Notes: generated from the letters alone by a model not told the origin. A stretch of DNA of 64,000 bases from Stenotrophomonas maltophilia (GCF_002138415.1 NZ_CP015612.1:784001-848000); one strand, 5' to 3'. Counted from the stretch's first letter, positions 27,781 to 36,313 are shown. A program made the numbers and translations.

Positions 27781-28361
27781 GGGTGGATCTCCAGGTAATC
27801 CTGCAGCGCCTGGCGGGCGCGTGCCAGATGGGTTTTTACCGCGCCTTCGCTGCAGCCCATGGCACGGGCGGTGGTGGCCCCGTCCAGGTCCTGCAGCACG
27901 CGCAGGGTGAAGGCCTCGCGCTGGCGGGCGGGCAGGCGGCGCAACGCGTCCACCAGCTGTTGGTACTGCTGGCGCTGTTCATGCGCCTGTGCCGGGTCCG
28001 GGCCGGGATCGGCCCAGTCGATCTCGCCGCCTTCCGGGTCCTGGTTGTCGCGCCAGAACGGCAGGCGGAAGCGGCGCCGGCGCTGCACGTCGATCACGCG
28101 CCGGCGCAGGATGCTCCAGAACAGCGGTGCCCATTCGGCCGCTGGCTTGTCGGCGTAGTCCAGCATGCGCAGCAGCGCATCCTGCACCGCGTCCATGGCG
28201 TCTTCGCGCTGGTGCAGACCGGCCTCGGCGAAGCGGAACGCACGCGGGCCAACGCTGGCCAGGAACACTTCCAGCGATGCCGGCAGGGCATCGGTCTCGG
28301 CGCTCGGGGGGACGGGGCTGCTCACCAGCACAGGGTACGGTTCCTCGCTCGGGGTCACCAT
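27777..28361 (-). CDS. RNA polymerase sigma factor, ECF-like
   Basis: A 194-residue group 4-type sigma factor. Region 2 is at about 40-100 (EDAMDAVQDALLRML and WSILRRRVIDVQRRRR). Region 4 is at about 145-190 (LPARQREAFTLRV and GCSEGAVKTHLARARQAL, the HTH). The N-terminus is proline-rich. ATG 28361 is used. It is divergent from pntAB with 98 bp between and heads a three-gene operon inserted in the pnt cluster. Confidence 0.85.
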   Translation of the reverse strand: MVTPSEEPYPVLVSSPVPPSAETDALPASLEVFLASVGPRAFRFAEAGLHQREDAMDAVQDALLRMLDYADKPAAEWAPLFWSILRRRVIDVQRRRRFRLPFWRDNQDPEGGEIDWADPGPDPAQAHEQRQQYQQLVDALRRLPARQREAFTLRVLQDLDGATTARAMGCSEGAVKTHLARARQALQDYLEIHP

Positions 28362-28459
28362 CGACAACGCGTGAGCGCGGCTTCGGTTGACGCCGGGCGC
28401 GCGCCGGGTTCAGCCCATGGTTATGATGGGACGACGAAGACAGAGCAGGAGCGTTGCCA

Positions 28460-28780
28460 GTGAGTGACGGGTTCGTGGCGCTGTACATCTTCATGCTGGC
28501 AGCCATCGCCGGCCACGTGATCATTTCGCGGGTGCCGGTGATCCTGCATACCCCGCTGATGTCGGGCTCCAACTTCATCCACGGCATCGTGCTGATCGGC
28601 GCGATGGTGGTGTTGGGGCACGCGCAGACACCGCTGGAGAAGGCGCTGGGCTTCCTCGCCGTGGTGCTCGGTGCCGGCAATGCCGCCGGTGGCTACGTGG
28701 TCACCGCGCGCATGCTGGAAATGTTCAAGCCGAGCGCGCCCAAGGGGGGCAAGGACGAACCGAAGGAGCCGCAGGCTTGA
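28460..28780 (+). CDS. pntAB: NAD(P) transhydrogenase subunit alpha, part 2 (PntAB)
   Basis: A 106-residue inner-membrane subunit with three to four hydrophobic helices (FVALYIFMLAAIAGHVII, FIHGIVLIGAMVVLG, ALGFLAVVLGAGNAAGGYVV). It forms part of the proton channel domain II. It starts with GTG, with GCAGGAG upstream. The stop overlaps the TTG start of pntB. It is separated from pntAA by the sigma-factor cassette. Confidence 0.9.
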   Translation: MSDGFVALYIFMLAAIAGHVIISRVPVILHTPLMSGSNFIHGIVLIGAMVVLGHAQTPLEKALGFLAVVLGAGNAAGGYVVTARMLEMFKPSAPKGGKDEPKEPQA

Positions 28781-30237
28781 ACATCAGCACCGTCGAACTG
28801 CTCGATTGGCTGGTCAAGGCCAGCTACCTCGTCGCCGCTACGCTGTTCCTGCTGGGCCTGCAGCGCATGGCCTCGCCGCTGACCGCGCGCAGCGGCATAC
28901 GCTGGGCCGGGCTGGGCATGCTGCTGGCCACGGTGGCGACTTTCTTCCTGCCCGAACTGCACAACGTGCCGCTGATCCTGGTGGCGCTGCTGCTGGGCGC
29001 GGGCCTGGCCTGGTGGTCGGCCGGCAAGGTTGCCATCACCGACATGCCGCAGATGGTGGCGCTGTACAACGGCATGGGCGGTGGCTCGGCGGCGGCCATC
29101 GGCGCGGTGGAACTGTTGCGTTACGCCTTCCTTGCCAACCGCGATACCAGCCACTGGAGTGCGCAGGCGCTGGCCGACCTCGCTGCACGCCAACCCTCGG
29201 CCACCGTGCTGTTGCTGGCGGTGGTCGGCGCGGCGATCGGTGCGGTGTCGCTGTCCGGTTCGGTGATCGCCTGGGCCAAGCTCGACGGTCGCCTCGACAA
29301 GCGCGTGACCTGGCCCGGCCAGCAGGTGATGAACCTGGTGGTGGCACTGGCGGTGGTGGTGCTGGCGATCATCGCGGCCAGCACGCTCAACACCTGGGCG
29401 ATCGTCGCCTTCTTCGTGCTGGCACTGGCGCTGGGCGTGTTGATGACGTTGCCGATCGGTGGTGCCGACATGCCGGTGGTGATCTCGCTGTACAACGCGT
29501 TCACCGGCCTGGCGGTGTCGTTCGAAGGCTACGTACTGGGCAACGAGGCATTGATCATCGCCGGCATGATGGTCGGCGCGGCGGGCATCCTGCTGACCCG
29601 GCTGATGGCCAAGGCGATGAACCGGCCGATCCGCAACGTGTTGTTCTCCAACTTCGGCGGCGGTGCCGGCGGCGAAGCGCAGGCGATCACTGGTGCGCAG
29701 AAGCCGATTGAGGCGTCGGACGTTGCGGCGATGATGGCCTACGCCGAACGCGTGGTGATCGTGCCGGGTTACGGCATGGCGGTGGCGCAGGCCCAGCACA
29801 AGATCTGGGAGCTGGCGCAGCGGCTGGGCCAGCGCGGGGTGAAGGTGAAGTTCGCCATTCACCCGGTGGCCGGGCGCATGCCCGGGCACATGAACGTGCT
29901 GCTGGCCGAAGCGGGTGTGCCCTACGACCTGATCGCCGACATGGACGACATCAACCCGGAGTTCGCCAACACCGACGTGGTGCTGGTGATCGGTGCCAAC
30001 GACGTGGTCAATCCGGTGGCACGCACCGACCCGGCCAGCCCGATCTACGGCATGCCGGTGCTGGATGTGGTCAATGCGCGCAACGTGGTGGTGATCAAGC
30101 GGGGCAAGGGCACCGGCTTTGCGGGCATCGAGAATGCGCTGTTCTACGCCGACAACACCCGCATGCTGTACGGCGATGGTGCGGAAGCGGCAGCCTCGCT
30201 GGTGAGCGAACTGAAGGCGCTCGACGGCGGGCACTGA
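28777..30237 (+). CDS. pntB: NAD(P) transhydrogenase subunit beta (PntB)
   Basis: A 486-residue protein. The N-terminal 280 residues hold about nine membrane helices including the conserved GGADMPVVISLYNA. The C-terminal domain III binds NADP(H), with VPGYGMAVAQAQH, FAIHPVAGRMPGHMNVLLAEA and VIGANDVVNPVA. It completes the enzyme that uses the proton gradient to make NADPH. The start codon is the rare TTG, overlapping the pntAB stop (TTGA). Confidence 0.95.
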   Translation: MNISTVELLDWLVKASYLVAATLFLLGLQRMASPLTARSGIRWAGLGMLLATVATFFLPELHNVPLILVALLLGAGLAWWSAGKVAITDMPQMVALYNGMGGGSAAAIGAVELLRYAFLANRDTSHWSAQALADLAARQPSATVLLLAVVGAAIGAVSLSGSVIAWAKLDGRLDKRVTWPGQQVMNLVVALAVVVLAIIAASTLNTWAIVAFFVLALALGVLMTLPIGGADMPVVISLYNAFTGLAVSFEGYVLGNEALIIAGMMVGAAGILLTRLMAKAMNRPIRNVLFSNFGGGAGGEAQAITGAQKPIEASDVAAMMAYAERVVIVPGYGMAVAQAQHKIWELAQRLGQRGVKVKFAIHPVAGRMPGHMNVLLAEAGVPYDLIADMDDINPEFANTDVVLVIGANDVVNPVARTDPASPIYGMPVLDVVNARNVVVIKRGKGTGFAGIENALFYADNTRMLYGDGAEAAASLVSELKALDGGH

Positions 30238-30244
30238 GGAGACC

Positions 30245-30283
30245 GGGGTCGGATCCCTTTCCGCAGGAAAGGGATCCGACCCC
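30245..30283. repeat. 39-nt perfect hairpin, family GGGGTC, copy 1
   Basis: GGGGTCGGATCCCTTTCC pairs perfectly with its complement over 18 bp, leaving loop GCA. It lies 8 bp after the pntB stop. Related copies are at 32631 and 50876. There is no U-tract after it. Confidence 0.85.
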
Positions 30284-30292
30284 ATGTAGGGC

Positions 30293-30712
30293 TCAGCGCG
30301 CCAGCCAGGCGCCCACGGCCAAGCCCAGGGCCAGCCACAGCCATTCCATCGCGCCATTGGCGAGGGTGATCAGGGTCCAGGCCAGGTGCGGACCCATCCG
30401 CATCGTGGCGTCCCACAGGTCCAGCCCGATCGAGCCGCCCATCCAGGCGCTGGCGATGGTCCAGTTGGCCACGGCGGCCACCAGCAGGGTACCCAGCACG
30501 ACCAGAGCGATGCGCAGCCGGCCCGGGCCCAACGTACCCATGCGCAGCATGAACACCAGTTCCAGGGCGGTCAGTACCGCCATCCAGCCGACCTGCCGGC
30601 CGGTCATCAGCGCCAGCACCATCCAGGCGAGGGGAGCAACAAGCAGGCCCAGCAACAGCATGATGGGCCAGAGCCAGGTCACGGTCCTGGCACGCGCGGC
30701 ATTGGAGGACAT
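30293..30712 (-). CDS. Conserved hypothetical inner-membrane protein
   Basis: A 139-residue protein with four predicted membrane helices (WLWPIMLLLGLLVAPLAW, VLTALELVFML, IALVVLGTLLVAAVAN, MEWLWLALGLAVGAWLA). I recognise no motif. The ATG at 30712 has GGGAGC upstream. It stands alone, convergent with pntB. Confidence 0.6.
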   Translation of the reverse strand: MSSNAARARTVTWLWPIMLLLGLLVAPLAWMVLALMTGRQVGWMAVLTALELVFMLRMGTLGPGRLRIALVVLGTLLVAAVANWTIASAWMGGSIGLDLWDATMRMGPHLAWTLITLANGAMEWLWLALGLAVGAWLAR

Positions 30713-30834
30713 CGAAGCTCCCTGAAGATCACCCACAGGATACTGTGGTTTGCCGCAGTGCACCGGCGGCAGCAGGGCGGCTGGGCTAGAATGCCGTCTT
30801 GCGTGGCCGCGGCCACGGCCCCATATCGGTCCCC

Positions 30835-31386
30835 ATGTATTCCCGTAGCAGCGAACCTGTCCACTTCGAACGCGATTGCGAGGCCGTGATGGTCCCGCAG
30901 GGCGACACCGTGACCCTGCCCGCCGGCAGCTATGGGTACATCACCCAGGCACTGGGCGGCAGTTACTCGGTGTTTGTCGAGGGCAACCTGTTCCGCATCG
31001 CCGGCAAGGACGGCGACGCCATCGGCAAGGAGGCGCCGGCACCGCTGGAGCTGCCGGCCGACGCCACCGATGAACAGGTGGAACAGCTGGTATGGCAGCA
31101 GCTGCGCACCTGCTTCGATCCGGAAATTCCGGTGAACATCGTCGAACTGGGCCTGGTCTACGAAGTCGAGATCAAGCACCTGGACGAAGGCAAGCGCGAG
31201 ATCGACGTGAAGATGACCCTGACCGCACCGGGCTGCGGCATGGGCGAGATCCTGGTCGACGACGTGCGCAGCAAGCTCGAAATGATCCCGACGGTGGCCG
31301 AGGCCGACGTCGACCTGGTGTTCGACCCGCCGTGGAACCAGCACATGATGTCCGAGGCGGCCCGGCTCGAGACCGGCATGCTTTGA
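30835..31386 (+). CDS. sufT: Fe-S assembly factor SufT (MIP18/DUF59 family)
   Basis: A 183-residue protein. The N-terminal 80 residues are the SufT-specific part (EAVMVPQGDTVTLPAGSYGY). The C-terminal DUF59/MIP18 domain has DPEIPVNIVELGLVYEVEI and the TLTAPGCGMGEIL cysteine loop. It acts in maturation of iron-sulfur proteins. No suf operon is visible nearby. ATG 30835 is chosen for the typical N-terminus. Confidence 0.85.
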   Translation: MYSRSSEPVHFERDCEAVMVPQGDTVTLPAGSYGYITQALGGSYSVFVEGNLFRIAGKDGDAIGKEAPAPLELPADATDEQVEQLVWQQLRTCFDPEIPVNIVELGLVYEVEIKHLDEGKREIDVKMTLTAPGCGMGEILVDDVRSKLEMIPTVAEADVDLVFDPPWNQHMMSEAARLETGML

Positions 31387-31445
31387 CCCACGGCCCGCAG
31401 TGACGCGGGCCCGGCATTACCCGCAACCAGAACAGGAAATCTCCG

Positions 31446-32540
31446 GTGTCCCAGTCCATTCCCAGCTTCGCCGTCACCCGTTCGGACCACCCGCGCAGCG
31501 CTGAAGAGCGCGCCCAGATCCTGGAGAAGCCGGGCTTCGGCCTGCACTTCACCGACCACATGGTGGAAGTGCGCTGGGACAAGGACACCGGCTGGCACAA
31601 CGCCAACGTGCGCGCCTACGGCCCGCTGCAGCTGGACCCTGCTGCAGCCGTGCTGCATTACGGCCAGGAAATCTTCGAAGGCATCAAGGCCTACCGCCAT
31701 GCCGACGGTTCGATCTGGACCTTCCGCCCGGATGCCAACGGCCGTCGCCTGCAGCGTTCGGCACAGCGCCTGGCGCTGCCGGAACTGCCGGTGGAGATCT
31801 TCGTCGAATCGCTGAAGCAGCTGATCGCCGTCGACAGCGCCTGGGTGCCGTCGGCCGATGAGTCGAGCCTGTACTTCCGTCCGTTCATGATCGGCGACGA
31901 AGCCTTCCTTGGCGTGCGCGGCGCGCACAAGGCCGGCTACTACGTCATCGCCAGCCCGGCCGGCCCGTACTTTGCCAAGGGCGTCGCCCCGGTGTCGATC
32001 TGGCTGTCGACCGAGTACGCACGTGCGGCCAAGGGCGGCACCGGCGCCGCCAAGTGCGGCGGCAACTACGCGGCGTCGCTGCTGCCGCAGCAGAAGGCGC
32101 AGGCGCAGGGCTGCTCGCAGGTGCTGTTCCTCGACCCGGTCGAAGGCAAGTACCTGGAAGAACTGGGTGGCATGAACGTGTTCCTGGTCTACAAGGACGG
32201 CACGCTGGTGACCCCGGAACTGTCGGGCAGCATCCTCGAGGGCATCACCCGCGAGAGCATCCTGCAGCTGGCCCGCGACCGCGGCATGAAGGTCGAAGAG
32301 CGCAAGGTCAGCATCGACGAGTGGAAGCAGGGCGTGGCCTCCGGCGAGATCGCCGAAGTGTTCGCCTGCGGCACCGCCGCGGTGGTCACCCCGATCGGCC
32401 AGCTGAAGGGCGAGGGCTTCTCGGTGGGCGACATCAACGCGCCGGCCGGCGAAGTGACCATGTCGCTGCGCAAGGAACTGACCGACATCCAGTACGGCCG
32501 CCTGCCGGACCGCCACAACTGGCTGGTCAAGCTGGGCTGA
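31446..32540 (+). CDS. ilvE: Branched-chain amino acid aminotransferase
   Basis: A 364-residue fold-type IV PLP enzyme of the long (BCAT-II, eukaryote-like) class, the last step in Ile/Leu/Val synthesis. Motifs are LHYGQEIFEGIKAYR, the PLP lysine in AAKCGGNYAASL, the cofactor loop EELGGMNVF, and the FACGTAAVVTPIG phosphate loop. It starts with GTG after GGAAATCTCC. A SMAG repeat and an intrinsic terminator follow. Confidence 0.95.
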   Translation: MSQSIPSFAVTRSDHPRSAEERAQILEKPGFGLHFTDHMVEVRWDKDTGWHNANVRAYGPLQLDPAAAVLHYGQEIFEGIKAYRHADGSIWTFRPDANGRRLQRSAQRLALPELPVEIFVESLKQLIAVDSAWVPSADESSLYFRPFMIGDEAFLGVRGAHKAGYYVIASPAGPYFAKGVAPVSIWLSTEYARAAKGGTGAAKCGGNYAASLLPQQKAQAQGCSQVLFLDPVEGKYLEELGGMNVFLVYKDGTLVTPELSGSILEGITRESILQLARDRGMKVEERKVSIDEWKQGVASGEIAEVFACGTAAVVTPIGQLKGEGFSVGDINAPAGEVTMSLRKELTDIQYGRLPDRHNWLVKLG

Positions 32541-32556
32541 CCGCCCACGCTGAACT

Positions 32557-32580
32557 GTAGCGTCGAGCCACGCTCGACTG
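32557..32580 (+). repeat. SMAG/REP palindrome after ilvE
   Basis: GTAGCGTCGAGCCACGCTCG plus ACTG, 16 bp beyond the ilvE stop and just before the terminator hairpin. Confidence 0.75.
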
Positions 32581-32589
32581 CTCTTCCGG

Positions 32590-32615
32590 AAAGCCCGTCC
32601 CCCGTGACGGGCTTT
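32590..32615 (+). terminator. Intrinsic terminator of ilvE
   Basis: The stem AAAGCCCGTC / GACGGGCTTT (10 bp, loop CCCCGT) is followed by CTGCGTTAT. The A-run before and T-run after suit both directions. Confidence 0.7.
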
Positions 32616-32630
32616 CTGCGTTATCGGCCT

Positions 32631-32671
32631 GGGGTCAGATCCCTTTTCCATGGGAAAAGGGATCTGACCCC
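32631..32671. repeat. 41-nt perfect hairpin, family GGGGTC, copy 2
   Basis: GGGGTCAGATCCCTTTTCC pairs over 19 bp with its complement, loop ATG. Compared with copy 1 the stem carries paired changes (G-C to A-T, and one extra A-T pair), so pairing is kept. The remaining 32672-32991 upstream of the protease shows no clear promoter or operator. Confidence 0.85.
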
Positions 32672-32991
32672 GAATCAGCGGACGCCGATGTCGGCATAGT
32701 CATTCCAGGACATGTGACGGCCCAGTCAGGTCTGTGCAGGACACGAGAAAGTTCCTTCACCTTCACAAACCCTCGACCCGAAAAGTCTCAGAACGAACAT
32801 TTCATCTTGCTGAAAAGACGCTGAAAATCTTGTGGTGTCCGGTTTCGGCCATTAGCGTCATGTGCACGGCGGATCGTTAGGGGGATCCGCTGACTCACCG
32901 GACTTCGAACCTCGCCAATGCAAGCCAGCCCAGGGTTCGGGCCGGTGCTTCTGCCGATTCCGGCATTCACACCACAAGAAAGGGAAATACG

Positions 32992-34734
32992 ATGTCCCAG
33001 GTAACGCAACCGCGTGTGCGTCGAGTGTGGGTGGTCCTTGGTGCGTCCGTTCTGTCATCGCTGCTGCTGGCCACGCCTGCGCTGGCCGGTGATGTCCAGC
33101 TCAGCGGCCTGCAGTCCGCGCCGACGCACCAGCGCTTCATCGTCAAGTACCGCGACGGCAGCGCCGCCGTGGCCAACACTACTGCGCTGGCTTCGTCGCT
33201 GAAGACGGCCGCCGCCGGCCTGGCCAGCAGCCAGGGCCGCGCGCTGGGCCTGCAGCAGGTCCGCAAGCTGGCCGTCGGCCCGACCCTGGTCAAGACCGAC
33301 CGTCCGCTCGACCAGGCCGAATCCGAACTGCTGATGCGCAAGCTGGCCGCCGACCCGAACGTGGAATACGTCGAAGTCGACCAGATCATGCGCGCGACGC
33401 TGACGCCGAACGACACCCGTTTCAGCGAGCAGTGGGGCTTTGGCACCTCCAACGCCGGCATCAACATCCAGCCGGCCTGGGACAAGTCCACCGGCACCGG
33501 CGTCGTGGTGGCCGTGATCGACACCGGCATCACCAACCATCCCGACCTCAACGCCAACATCCTGCCCGGCTACGACTTCATCAGCGATGCCGCGATGGCG
33601 CGCGATGGCGGTGGCCGTGACAACAATCCGAACGATGAAGGCGACTGGTACGGCGCCAACGAGTGTGGCTCGGGCATCCCGGCCTCCAACTCCAGCTGGC
33701 ACGGCACCCACGTTGCCGGCACCGTGGCGGCGGTGACCAACAACAGTACCGGCGTGGCAGGGACCGCGTTCAATGCCAAGGTCGTGCCGGTGCGCGTGCT
33801 CGGCAAGTGCGGCGGCTACACCTCCGACATCGCCGATGCGATCGTGTGGGCGTCCGGTGGCACCGTCAGCGGCGTACCGGCCAACGCCAATCCGGCCGAA
33901 GTCATCAACCTCTCGCTGGGCGGCGGTGGCAGCTGCTCGACCACCTACCAGAACGCGATCAACGGCGCGGTCGGCCGTGGCACCACCGTGGTGGTCGCCG
34001 CCGGCAACAGCAACACCAACGTGTCCTCGTCGGTGCCGGCCAACTGCCCGAACGTGATCGCGGTGGCGGCGACCACCTCAGCCGGTGCACGTGCCAGCTT
34101 CTCCAACTACGGTACCGGCATCGACATTTCGGCACCGGGCCAGAGCATCCTGTCCACCCTCAACACCGGCACCACCACGCCGGGCAGCGCGACCTACGCG
34201 TCGTACAACGGCACCTCGATGGCAGCGCCGCACGTGGCCGGCGTGGTCGCGCTGATGCAGTCGGTCGCTCCGAGCCCGCTGAGCCCGGCGCAGGTCGAGA
34301 GCATCATCAAGAGCACGGCACGTCCGCTGCCGGGCGCCTGCTCGGGTGGTTGCGGCGCCGGCATCATCGACGCCAATGCCGCCGTGGCCGCGGCGATCAA
34401 CGGTGGCGGCAACCCGAACCCGGGTGGCAACGTGCTGCAGAACAACGTGCCGGTGACCGGCCTGGGCGCTGCGACCGGTGCCGAGCTGAACTACACCGTC
34501 GCGGTTCCGGCCGGCAGCACCCAGCTGCGCGTCGCGATCAGTGGCGGCAGCGGTGATGCCGACCTGTATGTGCGCCAGGGCAGTGCCCCGACCGATACCA
34601 CCTACACCTGCCGTCCGTACCTGAGCGGCAACAGCGAGACCTGCACCATCAACAGCCCTGCCGCCGGCACCTGGTATGTGCGGGTGAAGGCGTACAGCAC
34701 CTTCTCGGGCCTGACCCTCAACGCCCAGTACTGA
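32992..34734 (+). CDS. Secreted subtilisin-like serine protease (S8) with PPC domain
   Basis: A 580-residue preproprotein: signal peptide to about residue 32, an inhibitor-I9-like propeptide (RFIVKYRDGSA to VEYVEVDQ), and the catalytic domain from about 138. The triad is Asp177 in VIDTGI, His237 in WHGTHVAGT and Ser409 in NGTSMAAPH, with cysteine pairs. A GGGNPNPGG linker leads to a C-terminal bacterial pre-peptidase domain with GDADLYVR. It resembles the S. maltophilia alkaline proteases (StmPr type) and is expected to use type II secretion. Which paralogue it is cannot be said. Confidence 0.92.
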   Translation: MSQVTQPRVRRVWVVLGASVLSSLLLATPALAGDVQLSGLQSAPTHQRFIVKYRDGSAAVANTTALASSLKTAAAGLASSQGRALGLQQVRKLAVGPTLVKTDRPLDQAESELLMRKLAADPNVEYVEVDQIMRATLTPNDTRFSEQWGFGTSNAGINIQPAWDKSTGTGVVVAVIDTGITNHPDLNANILPGYDFISDAAMARDGGGRDNNPNDEGDWYGANECGSGIPASNSSWHGTHVAGTVAAVTNNSTGVAGTAFNAKVVPVRVLGKCGGYTSDIADAIVWASGGTVSGVPANANPAEVINLSLGGGGSCSTTYQNAINGAVGRGTTVVVAAGNSNTNVSSSVPANCPNVIAVAATTSAGARASFSNYGTGIDISAPGQSILSTLNTGTTTPGSATYASYNGTSMAAPHVAGVVALMQSVAPSPLSPAQVESIIKSTARPLPGACSGGCGAGIIDANAAVAAAINGGGNPNPGGNVLQNNVPVTGLGAATGAELNYTVAVPAGSTQLRVAISGGSGDADLYVRQGSAPTDTTYTCRPYLSGNSETCTINSPAAGTWYVRVKAYSTFSGLTLNAQY

Positions 34735-34756
34735 GCCCAAGTCCCTCTCCAAGGGC

Positions 34757-34787
34757 ACGCCCTGGCTCCGGCCGGGGCGTTTTTGTT
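34757..34787 (+). terminator. Intrinsic terminator of the S8 protease gene
   Basis: The stem ACGCCCTGGC / GCCGGGGCGT (10 bp, one T-G pair) is followed by TTTTTGTTT. A textbook terminator, 22 bp after the stop. Confidence 0.85.
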
Positions 34788-34822
34788 TGGCTGGATGCCG
34801 ACCTCGGTCGGCACGCTGTTCC

Positions 34823-35308
34823 TCAGACGGACTCGAAGCGGTTCGCCGCCACGTTCTTGCGCACGTGCTGCGGGTCGAAGATCCGCCCGTTCATCGCGAT
34901 GAACACGCCGCTCGGCAGCGACTGCACCGCACCGATCGCACAGCCGATGTTGAACTCCGCATCCGAGCCGCGGAAGCGCGCCGGGCTCAGTGCACCGGTC
35001 ATCACGATGGTCTTGTCCGGGATCGTCGCCAGCACCTTGCCGGTCTGCACCATCGAATCGGTGCCGTGGGTCACCAGCACGTGCCGGGTCGGCTGCGCGG
35101 CGATGGTGGCGCGGATCAGTTCGCGGTCCTCATCGTTGATGTGCAGCGAATCCTTGCGCAGGATCGGAATCACGTTGAAGCGGAACGTCACGCCCAGCTC
35201 GCGCAGGATCATGCCGATCTGCGGATCGCCGATCTGGTAGTCCGACTTGTCGTCGAAGTAGATCTTGTCGATCGTGCCACCGGTGGTGACGACCAGGAGC
35301 TCTTCCAT
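34823..35308 (-). CDS. Single-domain asparaginase-like protein
   Basis: A 161-residue protein containing only the N-terminal domain of L-asparaginase. It has both catalytic-Thr motifs: TTGGTIDKIYFD at the start and VLVTHGTDSMVQTG at about residue 80. The C-terminal domain of the usual 330-residue enzymes is absent and the stop is natural. Such short asparaginase-domain proteins recur in Proteobacteria; activity is uncertain. Start codons at 35317, 35311 and 35308 are all in frame. Confidence 0.75.
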   Translation of the reverse strand: MEELLVVTTGGTIDKIYFDDKSDYQIGDPQIGMILRELGVTFRFNVIPILRKDSLHINDEDRELIRATIAAQPTRHVLVTHGTDSMVQTGKVLATIPDKTIVMTGALSPARFRGSDAEFNIGCAIGAVQSLPSGVFIAMNGRIFDPQHVRKNVAANRFESV

Positions 35309-35387
35309 CATGTGCATGCGCGAAACCAGGACAGGTACTGCGGCGCGGGGCCAGGAATGCAGATGATACGGCCCTGCGGCCGCAGCG

Positions 35388-35723
35388 TCAGCGTCGCTTG
35401 CCGAAGCGGGCGCGCAGGCCGGGCAGGCTGGCGCTGAAGATCACCAGCAGCGCCAGCGCGATCTCGATCAACGCCAGCCAGCGCGTTTCCGGGTGGCTCC
35501 AGGCGCTCATCACGCCGTGGCTGAACCAGCCCAGCGCCAGCACCGAGGCCCAGAATCCGGCCTTGCGCCAGCCCAGGCGCACGGCGATGGCCAGCGCCAG
35601 CGGTGGAGCGGTGAACACCAGCTGGGTTGCCAGCCAGTGCTTGTCATTGATGAACCAGCCTGCGAACAGCGCGGCCAGCCCCATCAGGGCCAGCAGCAGG
35701 ACCGTGCGCGGCGCGCGGCTCAT
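35388..35723 (-). CDS. DUF2069 inner-membrane protein
   Basis: A 111-residue protein with four hydrophobic helices (VLLLALMGLAALFAGWF, LVFTAPPLALAIAV, GFWASVLALGWFSHGVM, LIEIALALLVIFSASL). This is the DUF2069 pattern and its usual place next to wrbA. Its ATG overlaps the wrbA stop by four bases. Function unknown. Confidence 0.75.
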   Translation of the reverse strand: MSRAPRTVLLLALMGLAALFAGWFINDKHWLATQLVFTAPPLALAIAVRLGWRKAGFWASVLALGWFSHGVMSAWSHPETRWLALIEIALALLVIFSASLPGLRARFGKRR

Positions 35724-36313
35724 CGGGCCAACCGCTGCGCGATGTCGGCCACCCGGCGCCCCAGTGCGCGCGCCAGCACCGCTTCGTCGTCGGTCGGCTG
35801 CGGGTCGTCGGCGGCGCCGGCCACGTGGCTGGCGCCATAGGGCGTGCCGCCACTGGTGGTGTGGCTCAGCGCCGGTTCGGTGAACGGGATGCCGACGATC
35901 ACGCAGCCGTGGTGCAGCAGCGGCACCTGCATCGACAGCAGGGTCGACTCCTGGCCGCCATGCATCGAGGCGGTGGAAGTGAACACGCCGGCCGGCTTGC
36001 CGGACAGGGTGCCATTGACCCATTCGGCGCCCAACCCGTCCAGGAAGTGCTTGACCGGCGCGGCCATGTTGCCGAAGCGGGTGGGGCTGCCGAGCAGCAG
36101 GCCCTGGCATTCGACCAGGTCCTGCACGCTCACATAGGGGGCGCCATCGTCGGGTACCGGCGGCTGCGCGGTCTGGGTCACGGCAGCCACCGGCGGCACC
36201 GTGCGCAGGCGCGCGGTCATGCCCGGCACTTCGCCGATGCCCCGCGCGATCTGGCGCGCCAGCCGTGCCACCGAACCGCCCCGGCTGTAGTACAGCACCA
36301 GAATCTCGCCCAT
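35720..36313 (-). CDS. wrbA: NAD(P)H:quinone oxidoreductase WrbA
   Basis: A 197-residue flavodoxin-like protein. The FMN phosphate loop YYSRGGSVARLA, the SPTRFGNMAAPVKHFLDG region and TSTASMHGGQESTLLSM are characteristic of WrbA. It reduces quinones by two electrons, limiting radical formation. Translationally coupled to the downstream DUF2069 gene and divergent from yihY with 77 bp between. Confidence 0.9.
   Translation of the reverse strand: MGEILVLYYSRGGSVARLARQIARGIGEVPGMTARLRTVPPVAAVTQTAQPPVPDDGAPYVSVQDLVECQGLLLGSPTRFGNMAAPVKHFLDGLGAEWVNGTLSGKPAGVFTSTASMHGGQESTLLSMQVPLLHHGCVIVGIPFTEPALSHTTSGGTPYGASHVAGAADDPQPTDDEAVLARALGRRVADIAQRLAR

Noticed and set aside
26944-28459. Assembly error or frameshift separating pntAA from pntAB
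   Set aside because: The intervening genes are complete, tightly spaced and have their own ribosome-site and overlap logic, so the split looks genuine.
30245-30283. Rho-independent terminator of pntB
   Set aside because: The stem is perfect but no U-tract follows, and the same sequence recurs elsewhere, so it is listed as a repeat.
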